A DNA stretch of 64,000 nt from Paraflavisolibacter caeni (GCF_025628885.1 NZ_JAOTIF010000012.1:102124-166123); one strand, 5' to 3'. Shown: positions 1 through 9,295, counted from the stretch's first letter. Numbers and translations are program-made. The notes: generated from the sequence alone by a model not told the origin.

Positions 1-2027
1 TTGATCTTTACTCCTCGCTGGTCGATGCCGATGGCTGGTTAGATGCCCGGTACACTAATGACGGCCTGCATCTCACCGGTGAAGGTTATATGTTATGGAA
101 GCACCTTATTTATCCTTATGTGTATGACAGGCCAAAGCAAGCATCTTTAATACCATTACCACAAAATATAGAATGGAAAAAGGAAAAGTTTCCTTTATAC
201 GCAAGTAACGCAATCGTGATCAATGATAAGGCAATACTAAAAGAGGCTCGTTTGCTACAGCATGAAATGCAGCGAATAGGCAAAACGTTGCAAATAATTG
301 ACAGGGCTGTTGCTACTGATCCGCAAATTGAATTAAAGCTGGGTAAGGTAGATGCACCTCAATCATCAGAAGCTTACCATTTAATAGTAAATGCTTCAAA
401 GATCACCCTGACCGCCAATACTGCTCATGGTATCTTTAATGGTCTGCAAACATTGTTTCAATGCATGAGGAGTGGTGTCATGGTCGATGGCTGTGAAATT
501 AAAGACTGGCCTCAATTCTCCTGGCGGGGATACATGGTTGATGTTGGCAGGAATTATCAATCCATGGATCTCCTGAAGCAGCAGATTGAAATAATGTCTC
601 ACTACAAGCTGAATATCTTTCATTTCCACCTGACGGAGGATGTTGCCTGGCGGCTTGCTTTCAGGCAATACCCAAAATTAACCGCTCCACAAAACATGCT
701 GAGAGATAAAGGCTTGTATTATTCTGAAAATGAGTTGAATGAACTCATAGCCTTCTGTAAAGAAAGATACATCACTTTGATCCCTGAAATTGATATGCCT
801 GGCCATAGTGCAGCTTTTACAAGGGCTTTTGGCTTCGATATGCAAAGTGACAGCGGCCTGGCCATTGTAAAGAACATTCTGAAAGAATTTTGTGCAACAT
901 ACGATGTGCCTTATTTGCATATTGGCGGAGATGAAGTGAAGATCACTAATAAGAACTTTCTTCCTGAAATAACAGCATTGATTCACCGCCATAACAAGAA
1001 AACCATAGGCTGGGATCCTGGCGGCAACCTGGATAAAAAGACCATACGGCAATTGTGGATGAAAGATGGAGCCGTGGATAAAGCATGTACCTATATTGAT
1101 TCGCGTCATCTTTACCTGAACCACATGGACCCATTGGAAAGCGTAGTTACCATTTTTCATAGACAACTGGGTGACAGAATGAAAGAGGATAAAAATATAT
1201 CAGGAGGAACGCTCTGCATTTGGCACGACAGAAGAGTAGCAAAAGAAGATGATTTCTTGAAAATGAACCCCGTTTATCCTGGCATGTTGGCTTTTTCAGA
1301 AAGAAGCTGGCGCGGTGGTGGTTATCAGGGATGGATCACCAATTTTATTCAGTCAAAAGCAGATACTGCCTTTACTCAATTTGAACAGCGGCTGATGGAG
1401 CACCGTGATCAATATTTTTGTGGTCTGCCTTTCCCTTACGTTAAGCAATCTTTTACAGTTTGGAACTTGTATGGGCCTTATGAAAATAGCGGTAATCTCT
1501 CTAAATGCTTTGAACCGGAAAATAAATCATTCAATGAAAGTAAATCAGTTTCATCACTGTATGTAACGGGTGGTACAATTGTATTACGCCATTGGTGGCA
1601 TCCTCTGGTACAAGGCGTTATAATGAACCCTAAAGAAAATACAACCTGGTACGCCACAACCAGGCTATGGAGCGATGAAGACGGATTTAAAGATTTTTGG
1701 ATTGGTTTCAACAATCTTTCCCGGTCACCTGCTACTGATACTCCGCCTGTTGGCAAGTGGGATGAAAAAGAAAGTGCTGTTTGGGTAAATGGAAAACCTG
1801 TATCACCTCCTGTCTGGAAGAGAGGTGGACAAAAAGGCGATTCAGAAATTCCGTTGCAGGATGAAGGATATGAGTACAGGGCACCTACAAAGATCTATTT
1901 GGAAAAAGGCTGGAATAGCGTATTGATAAAAGCACCTGTTGGTACCTTCAAAGGCGCAGACTGGCAAAACCCGGTAAAATGGATGTTTACGTTTATACCT
2001 GCTGATGGTGTAAGCACCATGGAATAA
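1..2027 (+). CDS. SGNH/GDSL esterase - GH20 beta-N-acetylhexosaminidase fusion (5' end outside window)
   Basis: The frame is open from base 3 to the left edge, so the Met at 90 is internal. The first ~35 codons read as the end of an SGNH/GDSL hydrolase, including the terminal Asp-x-x-His block (NDGLHLTGEGY). The GH20 part follows after a short linker: an accessory domain at about residues 20-135 (counted from the Met at 90), then the TIM barrel with FSWRGYMVDVGRN, FHFHLTEDVAWRL, EIDMPGHS and the catalytic Asp-Glu pair in HIGGDE (D281/E282). GH20 enzymes remove terminal beta-GlcNAc or GalNAc by substrate-assisted catalysis; the esterase part would remove O-acyl groups, so the fusion suits decorated glycans (inference). 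No signal peptide is visible because the N-terminus is missing. A decayed nagA lies 53 bp downstream, which fits a former GlcNAc-use operon. Confidence 0.88.
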   Translation, partial: DLYSSLVDADGWLDARYTNDGLHLTGEGYMLWKHLIYPYVYDRPKQASLIPLPQNIEWKKEKFPLYASNAIVINDKAILKEARLLQHEMQRIGKTLQIIDRAVATDPQIELKLGKVDAPQSSEAYHLIVNASKITLTANTAHGIFNGLQTLFQCMRSGVMVDGCEIKDWPQFSWRGYMVDVGRNYQSMDLLKQQIEIMSHYKLNIFHFHLTEDVAWRLAFRQYPKLTAPQNMLRDKGLYYSENELNELIAFCKERYITLIPEIDMPGHSAAFTRAFGFDMQSDSGLAIVKNILKEFCATYDVPYLHIGGDEVKITNKNFLPEITALIHRHNKKTIGWDPGGNLDKKTIRQLWMKDGAVDKACTYIDSRHLYLNHMDPLESVVTIFHRQLGDRMKEDKNISGGTLCIWHDRRVAKEDDFLKMNPVYPGMLAFSERSWRGGGYQGWITNFIQSKADTAFTQFEQRLMEHRDQYFCGLPFPYVKQSFTVWNLYGPYENSGNLSKCFEPENKSFNESKSVSSLYVTGGTIVLRHWWHPLVQGVIMNPKENTTWYATTRLWSDEDGFKDFWIGFNNLSRSPATDTPPVGKWDEKESAVWVNGKPVSPPVWKRGGQKGDSEIPLQDEGYEYRAPTKIYLEKGWNSVLIKAPVGTFKGADWQNPVKWMFTFIPADGVSTME

Positions 2028-2080
2028 GACAATAATATTGCCTGCTATTTCTTTCATCAGGATTTTTATAATATAAAAGC

Positions 2081-2784
2081 ATGAGGACAGCTATCGTTAA
2101 TGGAAAGGTCTTTACAGGCGAAAAGGTAATAGATAATGTCATAATCGTTATTGAGAACGGCAGGGTCTGCGCTATAGAAGACAGCATACCCGGTGATGCA
2201 AGGGTGATAAACCTGGAAGGATGGAATATTGCACCGGGTTTTATTGATATCCAGATAAACGGTGGTTCTAAGCATTATTTTTTTAAAGGCATCTCACTCG
2301 TTACGCATCTTTATAATGCCATGACGTAAATGGGACATCGCGAACCTGGAATTGTGGGGCCGTTTTTGACAACGAAGATGTATTTGCACCAGTCATTCTT
2401 GATGGAGCGCATTGCCATTATGCAGCTGCAAGGATTGCTTATAAATTGAAAAGAGAAAAACTATTTTTAATCACTGATTCCAGTTTCCTGGGCAGGAAGC
2501 TCAAGGAATTTGAATGGGAATTTATTGATGCGAAACTAATTGACGGCTTTTATCGCAATAAAGAAGGCAACCTTGCCGGCGCCTCTATTTCTATGGTTGA
2601 AGCAGTACAAAATGCAATACAATATTTGAACGTGACGGTTGAAGAAGCCGTTAGCATGGCCACCTTACGGGTTGCGAAAGCCATTAAGATGGATCATAAT
2701 TTAGGTGCTATAAAAGTGGGCTATCCAGCCAGTTTTATAAAGTTCAGCAATGACTTTAAGCAATACGAAACAATGATTTTTTAA
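2081..2784 (+). pseudogene. nagA: nagA (N-acetylglucosamine-6-phosphate deacetylase), decayed
   Basis: The N-terminal part (2081-2329) reads as the start of NagA, up to APGFIDIQINGG. It then jumps straight to the GISLVTHLYNAMT motif that belongs about 140 residues later, so an internal deletion removed most of the metal-binding barrel. An in-frame TAA (2327-2329) follows that motif. The next codons (MGHREPGIVG) continue the family sequence, then a frameshift in the G-run at 2356-2359 moves the reading to another frame. That frame runs to 2784 through VILDGAHCHY, ITDSSFLGRK and the C-terminal ASFIKF. Three independent lesions mean no active enzyme is made here. NagA converts GlcNAc-6-P to GlcN-6-P, so a working copy must lie elsewhere if the cell uses GlcNAc by this route. 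Confidence 0.9.
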
Positions 2785-2839
2785 ATTATAAATAGATAAC
2801 GCATTTTCTTTAAGACCCAATCCGGTATAAAGCAATCAC

Positions 2840-2866
2840 TTGATAGGCCAACATATCTTATCTTTG
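2840..2866 (+). promoter_or_regulatory. Bacteroidota-type promoter for tRNA-Val
   Basis: TTG at 2840-2842 and TATCTTTG at 2859-2866 match the Bacteroidota -33/-7 pattern (TTG, spacer, TAnnTTTG), with 16 bases between them. It lies about 93 bp before the tRNA-Val gene. Confidence 0.55.
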
Positions 2867-2958
2867 AACTAAATTGTAAAAGCCGTTAATGACTTTAGAT
2901 TTCGATTACTATATAACAATTGGATCGCTGAAAATAAGATAAAAAGCATTAGCATTTC

Positions 2959-3033
2959 GGGCTGTTAGCTCAGTTGGTTTAGAGCATTACCTTGACAGGG
3001 TAGGGGTCACTGGTTCGAATCCAGTACAGCCCA
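2959..3033 (+). tRNA. tRNA-Val (anticodon GAC)
   Basis: A 75-nt cloverleaf. The acceptor stem GGGCTGT (2959-2965) pairs with ACAGCCC (3026-3032), followed by discriminator A. The D-loop is TAGCTCAGTTGG, the anticodon loop TTGACAG gives anticodon GAC, and the T-arm is GGTTCGAATCC. The 3' CCA is not encoded. Confidence 0.96.
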
Positions 3034-3172
3034 CAAGTTTTGAAGTCATTAGGCGGCAAATCCCCCACTACTGCCCATGACTATTGAAAGCAAACGAGCC
3101 GAATTCTCTAGTTCAGAACAAAGTCGGTTTACTATTTCTATGTTATCTTGCGCAGAAAATAATTTTTTCATC

Positions 3173-3799
3173 ATGAATGAGCTAACAGGCTGTTATTTAG
3201 ATGCATCTGTAATTTCAAAAATGAATCCTCTCTTTGTGTTTGCACTTTCATCTGAAGCCGCTGAGGAATTTAAAGAGTTCAATAAACTGTTTGTTGGGAT
3301 CGGGAAAATAAATGCAGTATTTAATTTAACGAAAGCAATTCAGGAGCGGAAACCAGGTCTAATCGTGAATCTAGGTTCAGCAGGCAGTAATAAATTCAAG
3401 CGGGGCGAAGTGATTTGCTGCAACAGGTTTATTCAACGTGATATGGATGTCAGAGGACTTGGCTTTAGATTGTATGAAACACCATTTTCTGGTTTGGAAC
3501 CTGTGTTGGAGTATGGATTGAAAATTGAAGGGCTGAAAGAAGGCACATGCGGAACGGGGGATAGTTTTGAGATGAATCATACTGCATCAGAATATGATGT
3601 AATCGATATGGAGGCTTATTCATTAGCCTTAGTTGCTATGAAGGAACAGATTCCATTTTTATGTTTGAAATATATTTCAGACGGTGCAGATGGTACAGCT
3701 GCAGAAGAATGGCATGTACAGGTTCATAATACTGCAGCAGCCTTCAAAAGGATCCTGTCTGTAGACTCTATTGTAGAGAAGCTTAGTGATGGACTATAA
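3173..3799 (+). CDS. Phosphorylase-superfamily nucleosidase (MTA/SAH nucleosidase-like)
   Basis: A 208-residue single-domain protein of the PNP/UDP phosphorylase fold. It shows a first strand followed by ALSSEAAEEF, the turn LVNLGSAGS, the purine/ribose block VIDMEAYSLA (equivalent of the MEG..A motif of MTA/SAH nucleosidase) and the catalytic Asp in ISDGAD. Family members cleave 5'-methylthioadenosine, S-adenosylhomocysteine or related nucleosides; the exact substrate is not readable. The frame is open from an ATG at 3077, but those residues do not look like the family. ATG 3173 sits about 23 bp after a TATCTTG element (3144-3150), and ATG 3221 is also possible. It stands alone between tRNA-Val and an HxlR remnant. 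Confidence 0.78.
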   Translation: MNELTGCYLDASVISKMNPLFVFALSSEAAEEFKEFNKLFVGIGKINAVFNLTKAIQERKPGLIVNLGSAGSNKFKRGEVICCNRFIQRDMDVRGLGFRLYETPFSGLEPVLEYGLKIEGLKEGTCGTGDSFEMNHTASEYDVIDMEAYSLALVAMKEQIPFLCLKYISDGADGTAAEEWHVQVHNTAAAFKRILSVDSIVEKLSDGL

Positions 3800-3845
3800 G
3801 ATTTAGCTTTTGTCGAAGTACTAAGCAAGAGCCTTCCTTATTTCC

Positions 3846-4132
3846 CTATTTTGATTCTCCAATAATCTGTTTTCGGTGTTTCATCCCCCATTTGTGCATG
3901 GCGATAATCACCTCTGAAAGCGTTTCGCTGAAAGGCGTAAGGGTGTATTCTACTGTAACAGGTTTGCTATCCTGAACCTTACGGATTACCAAACCGTTCA
4001 TTTCCAGTTCCTTCAACTCTTTTGATAAAATCCGAGGGGTAATGCCTGCTTCTCTTGACAATTCCCTGAATCTTTTTTTCTTATCCCTCAAATAGAAATC
4101 AAAACCAATTTCCATTTTCCTCCCACTACATC
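3846..4132 (-). pseudogene. HxlR-family transcriptional regulator, frameshifted and N-terminally degraded
   Basis: The main frame (3846-4115) encodes an HxlR winged helix from LRDKKKRFRELSREAGITPR through VEYTLTPF to the terminal amphipathic helix. Its apparent start is false: the bases just upstream, read in the neighbouring frame, give DVVGGKWKLVLISI, the conserved HxlR block that normally runs directly into LRD. One missing base in the T-run near 4089-4093 (ATTTGAGG instead of ATTTTGAGG) breaks the two apart. Above DVVGG two stop codons appear and the usual N-terminal Cys segment cannot be found. HxlR proteins normally respond to aldehydes, quinones or oxidants. This copy is probably dead unless the single-base loss is a sequencing error, which would not explain the missing N-terminus. 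Confidence 0.75.
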
Positions 4133-4661
4133 TTATTATTCTTTACCAGTTTTCGGTGTTCAAAGTTCTGCTGACAAAGCAAAAAGGCCTGCCTTGCAAC
4201 AATCTCCCAGATTCCTAGGAATAACCCAGTATTGTTTGAAAAGCATTTGCAATTTTATTTTTTGGAAAATAAAATATAGCTTTGCCAGCCAATTCCTTAT
4301 TTCATCACTCTAAAACAAAAGGAATTATGCTTGAACTTATCTACATATCGCCCCTCTTGATTCAGGCCTAACATGGCAGGTTGAACGCACGCTAACATTT
4401 TTTTATGGATTGATGCAATGTTATTGGTAAATACATTGTACTCACCTTTACTTGCCTGCACTATAATTCTGGGTTAGGCTTCTACCGGGCATCAATCATG
4501 GGCACTATTTTCATGGTAAAGACGCATAACGACATGCCGCAATCATCAGTGCATGGTTGCATGCTGTCATATGTGTTATTCTATTAAGTATCACTATTTG
4601 CAAGATTCATTGCATCACCTACATGGTGTATTCAATGGCAACAACTTCAGACACTCCTTTT
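4133..4661. other. Intergenic region with no recognisable gene
   Basis: 529 bp between the HxlR remnant and rtcB. An open frame extends upstream of rtcB to an ATG at 4557, but the added residues are not family-like. No TAnnTTTG promoter, strong hairpin or RNA motif was recognised. Confidence 0.5.
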
Positions 4662-6062
4662 ATGGGAAATATAAAAACAAAAGAACTAAGTAAGTTAGGC
4701 TATACCAATGATCAAACAAGAAGTTTGGTAATTAACATTCTATCCAAACACTTCAAACATCATGAAAAGGCCGATCTGATAAAGCTATTAACAAACATTA
4801 AAGCTAATCCTTCAGCATATTTGCAGGATATCGTAGTTGGTAAAATAGCTGAAACATTTATTGAGAAAGAAGAAGTACCTGTTTTTAAAACTTTCTCTTT
4901 ATTAGAAGAAACAGGCAAACTCAAAATTTATGGTGGAAAAGAAATTGAAGCAAGCGCCAAGCGGCAAATGGAACTTGCTATGGCACTGCCTGTAACGGTA
5001 CAGGGCGCTTTAATGCCAGATGCTCATACAGGCTATGGGCTCCCTATTGGCGGTGTATTGGCAACATACAATGCGATTGTTCCTTATGCAGTCGGTGTGG
5101 ATATTGGATGTCGTATGGCTTTAACAATTATAGATGAAAGTGATAGCTATTTAAAAAGGTATACACACCAATTAAAAGTAGCTTTAAAAGAGTATACGCA
5201 TTTTGGAACAGAAGGTGGACTGGAATTAAAACAGGAACATGAAGTTTTGGACAGCCCTCTTTTTAACAAAACAGAACTATTGAAACGATTGCAGGGAAAA
5301 GCAGCAAGACAATTGGGCTCATCAGGCAGCGGAAACCACTTTGTTGAATTTGGTACAATAGAGTTATTTCCAGGCAACGTACTTAAACTACCTCCTAAAA
5401 GATACCTGGCATTGCTTTCCCATTCTGGTAGTCGCGGTTTAGGCGCAAACATTGCCCAGCACTACACGAAAATTGCCATGGATACTTGCAAGCTACCTAG
5501 AGAGGCGCAACAGTTAGCTTGGTTAGATATGGATAGTGAGGCTGGCCAGGAGTACTGGTTAAGCATGAACCTGGCAGGAGATTATGCAAAAGCCTGTCAC
5601 GAAACCATACACGCTAATTTATTAAAAGTACTGGGGTTACAAGGTGTGGCTTTAGTAGAAAATCACCACAATTTCGCCTGGCAGGATACACTTGCGGATG
5701 GGAGCAATGTGATCATCCACCGCAAAGGTGCAACACCTGCTCATAAAGGTGAGTTGGGAATTATTCCTGGTAGTATGACCAGCGCAGCTTATCTGGTGTC
5801 AGGGAAAGGTGTGGAGCAGGCCTTGTATTCCGCCTCACATGGAGCTGGCAGGGCTATGAGTAGAAAAAGAGCAAAAGAAAGTACAACGGTTTCTGACCTG
5901 AAAAAAATGCTATCTAATGCAGGCGTAACACTGGTTGGAGGCAGTATTGAGGAGAATCCTTTGGCTTACAAGAACATAGAAAAAGTTATGAATTCACAAC
6001 AGGACCTGGTACAAATAGAAGGCAGGTTTTTGCCAAAAGTTGTTCGGATGAACAAAGAATAA
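4662..6062 (+). CDS. rtcB: RtcB-family RNA ligase (PrfH-associated type)
   Basis: 466 residues from ATG 4662. RtcB joins RNA 2',3'-cyclic phosphate or 3'-phosphate ends to 5'-OH ends using GTP and Mn2+. All core motifs are present: PDAHTGYGLPIGG, GVDIGCRM with metal Cys150, GSGNHF (about 222-227), LSHSGSRG (about 252-259), VENHHNF (about 332-338), HRKGATPAH and GIIPGSM, and SHGAGR with H393, the expected guanylylated histidine. The longer frame from 4557 adds a hydrophobic stretch not seen in the family, so 4662 is preferred. The gene lies 10 bp ahead of prfH. This pairing is known in bacteria, where the ligase re-seals RNA in ribosomes cut by toxins. No archease-like gene is adjacent. Confidence 0.92.
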   Translation: MGNIKTKELSKLGYTNDQTRSLVINILSKHFKHHEKADLIKLLTNIKANPSAYLQDIVVGKIAETFIEKEEVPVFKTFSLLEETGKLKIYGGKEIEASAKRQMELAMALPVTVQGALMPDAHTGYGLPIGGVLATYNAIVPYAVGVDIGCRMALTIIDESDSYLKRYTHQLKVALKEYTHFGTEGGLELKQEHEVLDSPLFNKTELLKRLQGKAARQLGSSGSGNHFVEFGTIELFPGNVLKLPPKRYLALLSHSGSRGLGANIAQHYTKIAMDTCKLPREAQQLAWLDMDSEAGQEYWLSMNLAGDYAKACHETIHANLLKVLGLQGVALVENHHNFAWQDTLADGSNVIIHRKGATPAHKGELGIIPGSMTSAAYLVSGKGVEQALYSASHGAGRAMSRKRAKESTTVSDLKKMLSNAGVTLVGGSIEENPLAYKNIEKVMNSQQDLVQIEGRFLPKVVRMNKE

Positions 6063-6072
6063 AATTAAACAA

Positions 6073-6687
6073 ATGGAAAAGATTATTATACAGATAACTT
6101 CGGGAAGAGGTCCCGTTGAATGTTGCAGAGTGGTGGCTAAAGTAGCAGAAATGATGTTGGAAAAAGCCCGGAAAAAAGGTATTGGAATGGAAGTGTTGGA
6201 AAATAAAAAAGGTGATTTGAATGGCACGTTACTTTCCTCCACTATAATGGCAAAAGGCATAGACCTCGAAGAGTTTTCAAAGGAGTGGTGCGGTACTATC
6301 CAATGGATCGCACAAAGTCCTTACCGGAAATTTTATAAAAGGAAAAATTGGTTTGTGGGTGTTGCTATTTTTAATGTTGAAAAGCAGATGAATTGGGATG
6401 CTAAAGATGTAGTTTTTGAAACGTGTAGAGCATCCGGTCCAGGTGGTCAGCATGTAAATAAAGTGGAAACAGCAGTTAGAGGTACGCATACACCAACAGG
6501 CATACAGGTATTAGCCTCTGATCATCGTTCCCAATTACAAAATAAAAAAGCATGTTTGGAAAGATTAGAAGCAAAAGTACTGGCTTGGCAAACGGCGCAA
6601 TTAATGGCTCAGCAGCAAAGTCACTGGCTGGAGCATAATTCATTGGAAAGAGGAAATGCCGTAAAAACAATCATAGAAAAGCTATGA
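6073..6687 (+). CDS. prfH: Peptide chain release factor H (ribosome rescue)
   Basis: 204 residues, the usual PrfH length. It lacks the long N-terminal codon-recognition domains of RF1/RF2 but keeps the peptidyl-tRNA hydrolysis domain: CRASGPGGQHVNKVETAVR with the GGQ at 124-126, followed by GIQVLASDHRSQLQNK. The N-terminus (IIIQITSGRGPVECCRVVAKV) is typical of PrfH. The known role is to release nascent chains from ribosomes damaged in the decoding region, so that the partner RtcB can repair the rRNA. The 10-bp gap to rtcB and shared strand indicate one transcript. Confidence 0.93.
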   Translation: MEKIIIQITSGRGPVECCRVVAKVAEMMLEKARKKGIGMEVLENKKGDLNGTLLSSTIMAKGIDLEEFSKEWCGTIQWIAQSPYRKFYKRKNWFVGVAIFNVEKQMNWDAKDVVFETCRASGPGGQHVNKVETAVRGTHTPTGIQVLASDHRSQLQNKKACLERLEAKVLAWQTAQLMAQQQSHWLEHNSLERGNAVKTIIEKL

Positions 6688-7170
6688 ATTTGCAGTTATC
6701 TTCAGAAGGTTCAACCTTTGAGTTCCTTCAAACTAAAAGATAAGACAACTGTAAGCTCTTCAACCAATTTTTCCAGGCATGGTGGCATATACCATACTTA
6801 TGAATAAGAGAGATGCAGGGTTTGTCAAATGATTTTGACAACTTCTTATTTGCCACATAGTTTAAGTAAATATTGGAATACAAACTGGCTTTAAATTACA
6901 AGCCAGTTTGTATTCCAACATACTAACTTGCCGTCAAATAATTTTAATACTTAGGATCATAAGTCAACTAGCGAGATCCAGGCATTATCGGTTATATCTG
7001 GTTTTGCACCTTTTTGAATGTAGATAATATCCTGATTTTGCATAGTGTTTTCTTGATTAAGTATAACATATCACCTTCCTTTCTTCCTAATTTTACAAAG
7101 AATTGATTACAGGCTTAACTGTCTTTATTCAATAAACGATACGAAAACAATAACGATAAATTGCTTTGCC
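6688..7170. other. Intergenic region carrying a perfect long hairpin
   Basis: 483 bp between prfH and the GH3 gene. The only clear structure is the inverted repeat at 6873-6918, listed separately. A small AAGGTT-c-AACCTT palindrome lies just after prfH near 6703. No coding region or clear promoter was seen. Confidence 0.5.
6873..6918. repeat. Perfect 19-bp inverted repeat, 8-nt loop
   Basis: TTGGAATACAAACTGGCTT (6873-6891) and its exact reverse complement (6900-6918) flank TAAATTAC. There is no U-run on either side, so it is not a standard intrinsic terminator. It could be a transcript-stabilising hairpin, a dispersed palindromic element or a recombination footprint. Confidence 0.85.
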
Positions 7171-9258
7171 ATGACATCAACTTCATTCAAGGGTGTCCAT
7201 AAGACTTTGCATTTTAAAATATTTACCCATTCTCTTACTTCAATTGCAATTATTTTACTTCTGTACAATCATACAAGTGCTCAATTAAACGGGAAAACAA
7301 AAGACCAACAACCTTTATTGGGTTATAGAACAGCAAAAATCCTTACTGTAAACGGGCTGAAATTCAAAGATTTAAATAAAAATGGAAGGTTGGACAGGTA
7401 TGAAGACTGGCGATTATCCAATGAGGAAAGAAGCCAGGATTTGCTTTCTAAAATGTCGCTGGAAGAGAAAGTTGGCTTTATGTTGATTAGCACCACAAGA
7501 TTGAAAAATGATTGGTCTTTTGAAGCACCTAAAAATAAGGAGCCAATTACAAGCGATTTTAATGAAGAGGATTTGGTGACTACAACAAACATGTTTACTC
7601 ATAAATCTCTACCCGTGCCCATCATGACAGCAGCAGGCACTACAAAAGCTGTTACACAATTTCATCTTCGTCATTTTATCCTGCGGGCAAATGTTAGTGC
7701 AAGAATTTTAGCTGAATGGGGAAATAAACTCCAGGCACTTTGTGAAAGTGATGGTTTAGGTATTCCTGCTATTGTTGCTTCAAATCCACGCAACCATATT
7801 ACAAAGGATGCCTCCATTGGATTAAGTGTCGGTAAAACAGCCTTCTCTACCTGGCCCGGTGAATTGGGTTTATCTGCCATGCGGGATTTAGGACTTGTCA
7901 GGGAGTTTGCAAATATTGCCCGCCAGGAGTGGGCGGCTACGGGTTTGCGAAAAGGTTATATGTACATGGCCGACCTTTCCACCGAACCCCGCTGGCAAAG
8001 GATTGAAGGAACCTTTGGAGAAAATGCAGAATGGGTGGCTAAAATGACGACAGAAATTGTTATTGGATTCCAGGGTGCAAAGTTGAATCCTACCTCTGTA
8101 GCTTTGACTACAAAGCATTTCCCGGGTGGTGGTGCTGGCGAAGGAGGACAAGACCCTCACTTTGAATGGGGTAAATACGAAACCTTTCCAGGGGGTATGT
8201 TCGAGAACAACCTGATTCCTTTTAAAGCAGCCATCAAAGCAGGTACATCCTCTATCATGCCCTATTATTCTGTTCCAAAAGACACCAAATATGAAAAGAT
8301 CGCCTATGCTTATAACAAAGTGGTGATCCGTGATTTGTTGAGAGATAAACTTGGTTTTGAAGGTATTATCAACTCAGATACGGGGCCCATTGAAATGATG
8401 CCTTGGGGTGCCGAGAATTTATCGATCACAGAAAGGTATAAAAGAACCTTGGAAGCAGGTGTAAACTTGTACTCCGGTACGGCTGATCCTGCAAAGCTTT
8501 TGGAAACGGTAAAAAGCGGTCTCGTAAATAGAAAACTCATTGATGAATCAGTACACAAGTTGTTGATTGAAAAATTTGCATTAGGCCTTTTTGAAAATCC
8601 ATATGTGGATGAAGAAGCAGCCGAAAGGATTGCTGGCAATGCAAAATTCCAGGAAAGGGCCAGCCTTGCTATGCGTAAATCAATAGTGCTGTTGCGCAAC
8701 GAAACAAAAGTGCTTCCACTAAAACCAAGAACAAAAGTTTATTTTGAAACTTATTTGCAAAGGAAAGGTATTCCAAGCCCTGGTAATATTTATTCGGCAA
8801 ATGCTGATAACTACAACGTTCAATTTGTAAATAAACCTGAAGAGGCAGATGTGATTCTGCTATGGATCACTCCAGGCACAAAATCCTTGTTTGAATCAGA
8901 CGGCTCACCACTGTACCTTTCTTTATCAAAGAATGCGGTTGATGTTGGTTATGTAAATAGCTTAACTGCAAAGAAGCCCACTATTCTGGCCATCAATTAC
9001 ACCAATCCCTGGGTGATCGACGAAATTTACAATGATGCAATGAAGTCTAATATCAAAGGTGTTCTAGCCACCTTTGGCACTTCCACAGATGCTCTTTTAG
9101 ATGTTGTTACAGGTAAATTCAATCCAACGGGGAAGATGCCCTTCACTACACCTGTTTCAGAAAAAGCTGTACAAACACAAAAGACTGACGTGCCAGGCTA
9201 TATGGAAGGGCCAAACTATGGTTTGTTTCAATACGACGAAGGATTAAGTTATGAATGA
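7171..9258 (+). CDS. Glycoside hydrolase family 3 protein (beta-glucosidase-like), secreted
   Basis: 695 residues. An N-terminal hydrophobic signal segment (about 15-38) ends near SAQ. A Ca-binding-like loop DLNKNGRLDRYEDWR (about 67-82) follows, a common lead-in of Bacteroidota GH3 enzymes. Then come MSLEEKVGFML, TKHFPGGGAGEGGQDPH and the nucleophile region FEGIINSDTGP with D403 as the predicted nucleophile, followed by the GH3 C-terminal alpha/beta domain (ILLWITPG, LATFGTSTDALLDVVTGKFNPTGKMPF). The protein ends soon after YDEGLSYE and has no terminal FN3 domain, as in the shorter GH3 form. The expected role is exo-acting beta-glycoside hydrolysis in the periplasm or outside the cell; the substrate cannot be read. 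No polysaccharide genes lie close on either side. Confidence 0.9.
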   Translation: MTSTSFKGVHKTLHFKIFTHSLTSIAIILLLYNHTSAQLNGKTKDQQPLLGYRTAKILTVNGLKFKDLNKNGRLDRYEDWRLSNEERSQDLLSKMSLEEKVGFMLISTTRLKNDWSFEAPKNKEPITSDFNEEDLVTTTNMFTHKSLPVPIMTAAGTTKAVTQFHLRHFILRANVSARILAEWGNKLQALCESDGLGIPAIVASNPRNHITKDASIGLSVGKTAFSTWPGELGLSAMRDLGLVREFANIARQEWAATGLRKGYMYMADLSTEPRWQRIEGTFGENAEWVAKMTTEIVIGFQGAKLNPTSVALTTKHFPGGGAGEGGQDPHFEWGKYETFPGGMFENNLIPFKAAIKAGTSSIMPYYSVPKDTKYEKIAYAYNKVVIRDLLRDKLGFEGIINSDTGPIEMMPWGAENLSITERYKRTLEAGVNLYSGTADPAKLLETVKSGLVNRKLIDESVHKLLIEKFALGLFENPYVDEEAAERIAGNAKFQERASLAMRKSIVLLRNETKVLPLKPRTKVYFETYLQRKGIPSPGNIYSANADNYNVQFVNKPEEADVILLWITPGTKSLFESDGSPLYLSLSKNAVDVGYVNSLTAKKPTILAINYTNPWVIDEIYNDAMKSNIKGVLATFGTSTDALLDVVTGKFNPTGKMPFTTPVSEKAVQTQKTDVPGYMEGPNYGLFQYDEGLSYE

Positions 9259-9295
9259 AGATTACTGTATCGAGTTTAACAAGTTTTGATTTAAT

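Noticed and set aside
678..1166. Long open frame on the minus strand inside the GH20 gene
   Set aside because: It is antisense to clear catalytic motifs, shows no family resemblance, and overlaps fully with a well-supported gene.
2959..3033. tRNA-Val as an integration site for an accessory island
   Set aside because: No integrase, direct repeat of the tRNA end or phage-like genes are present on either side.
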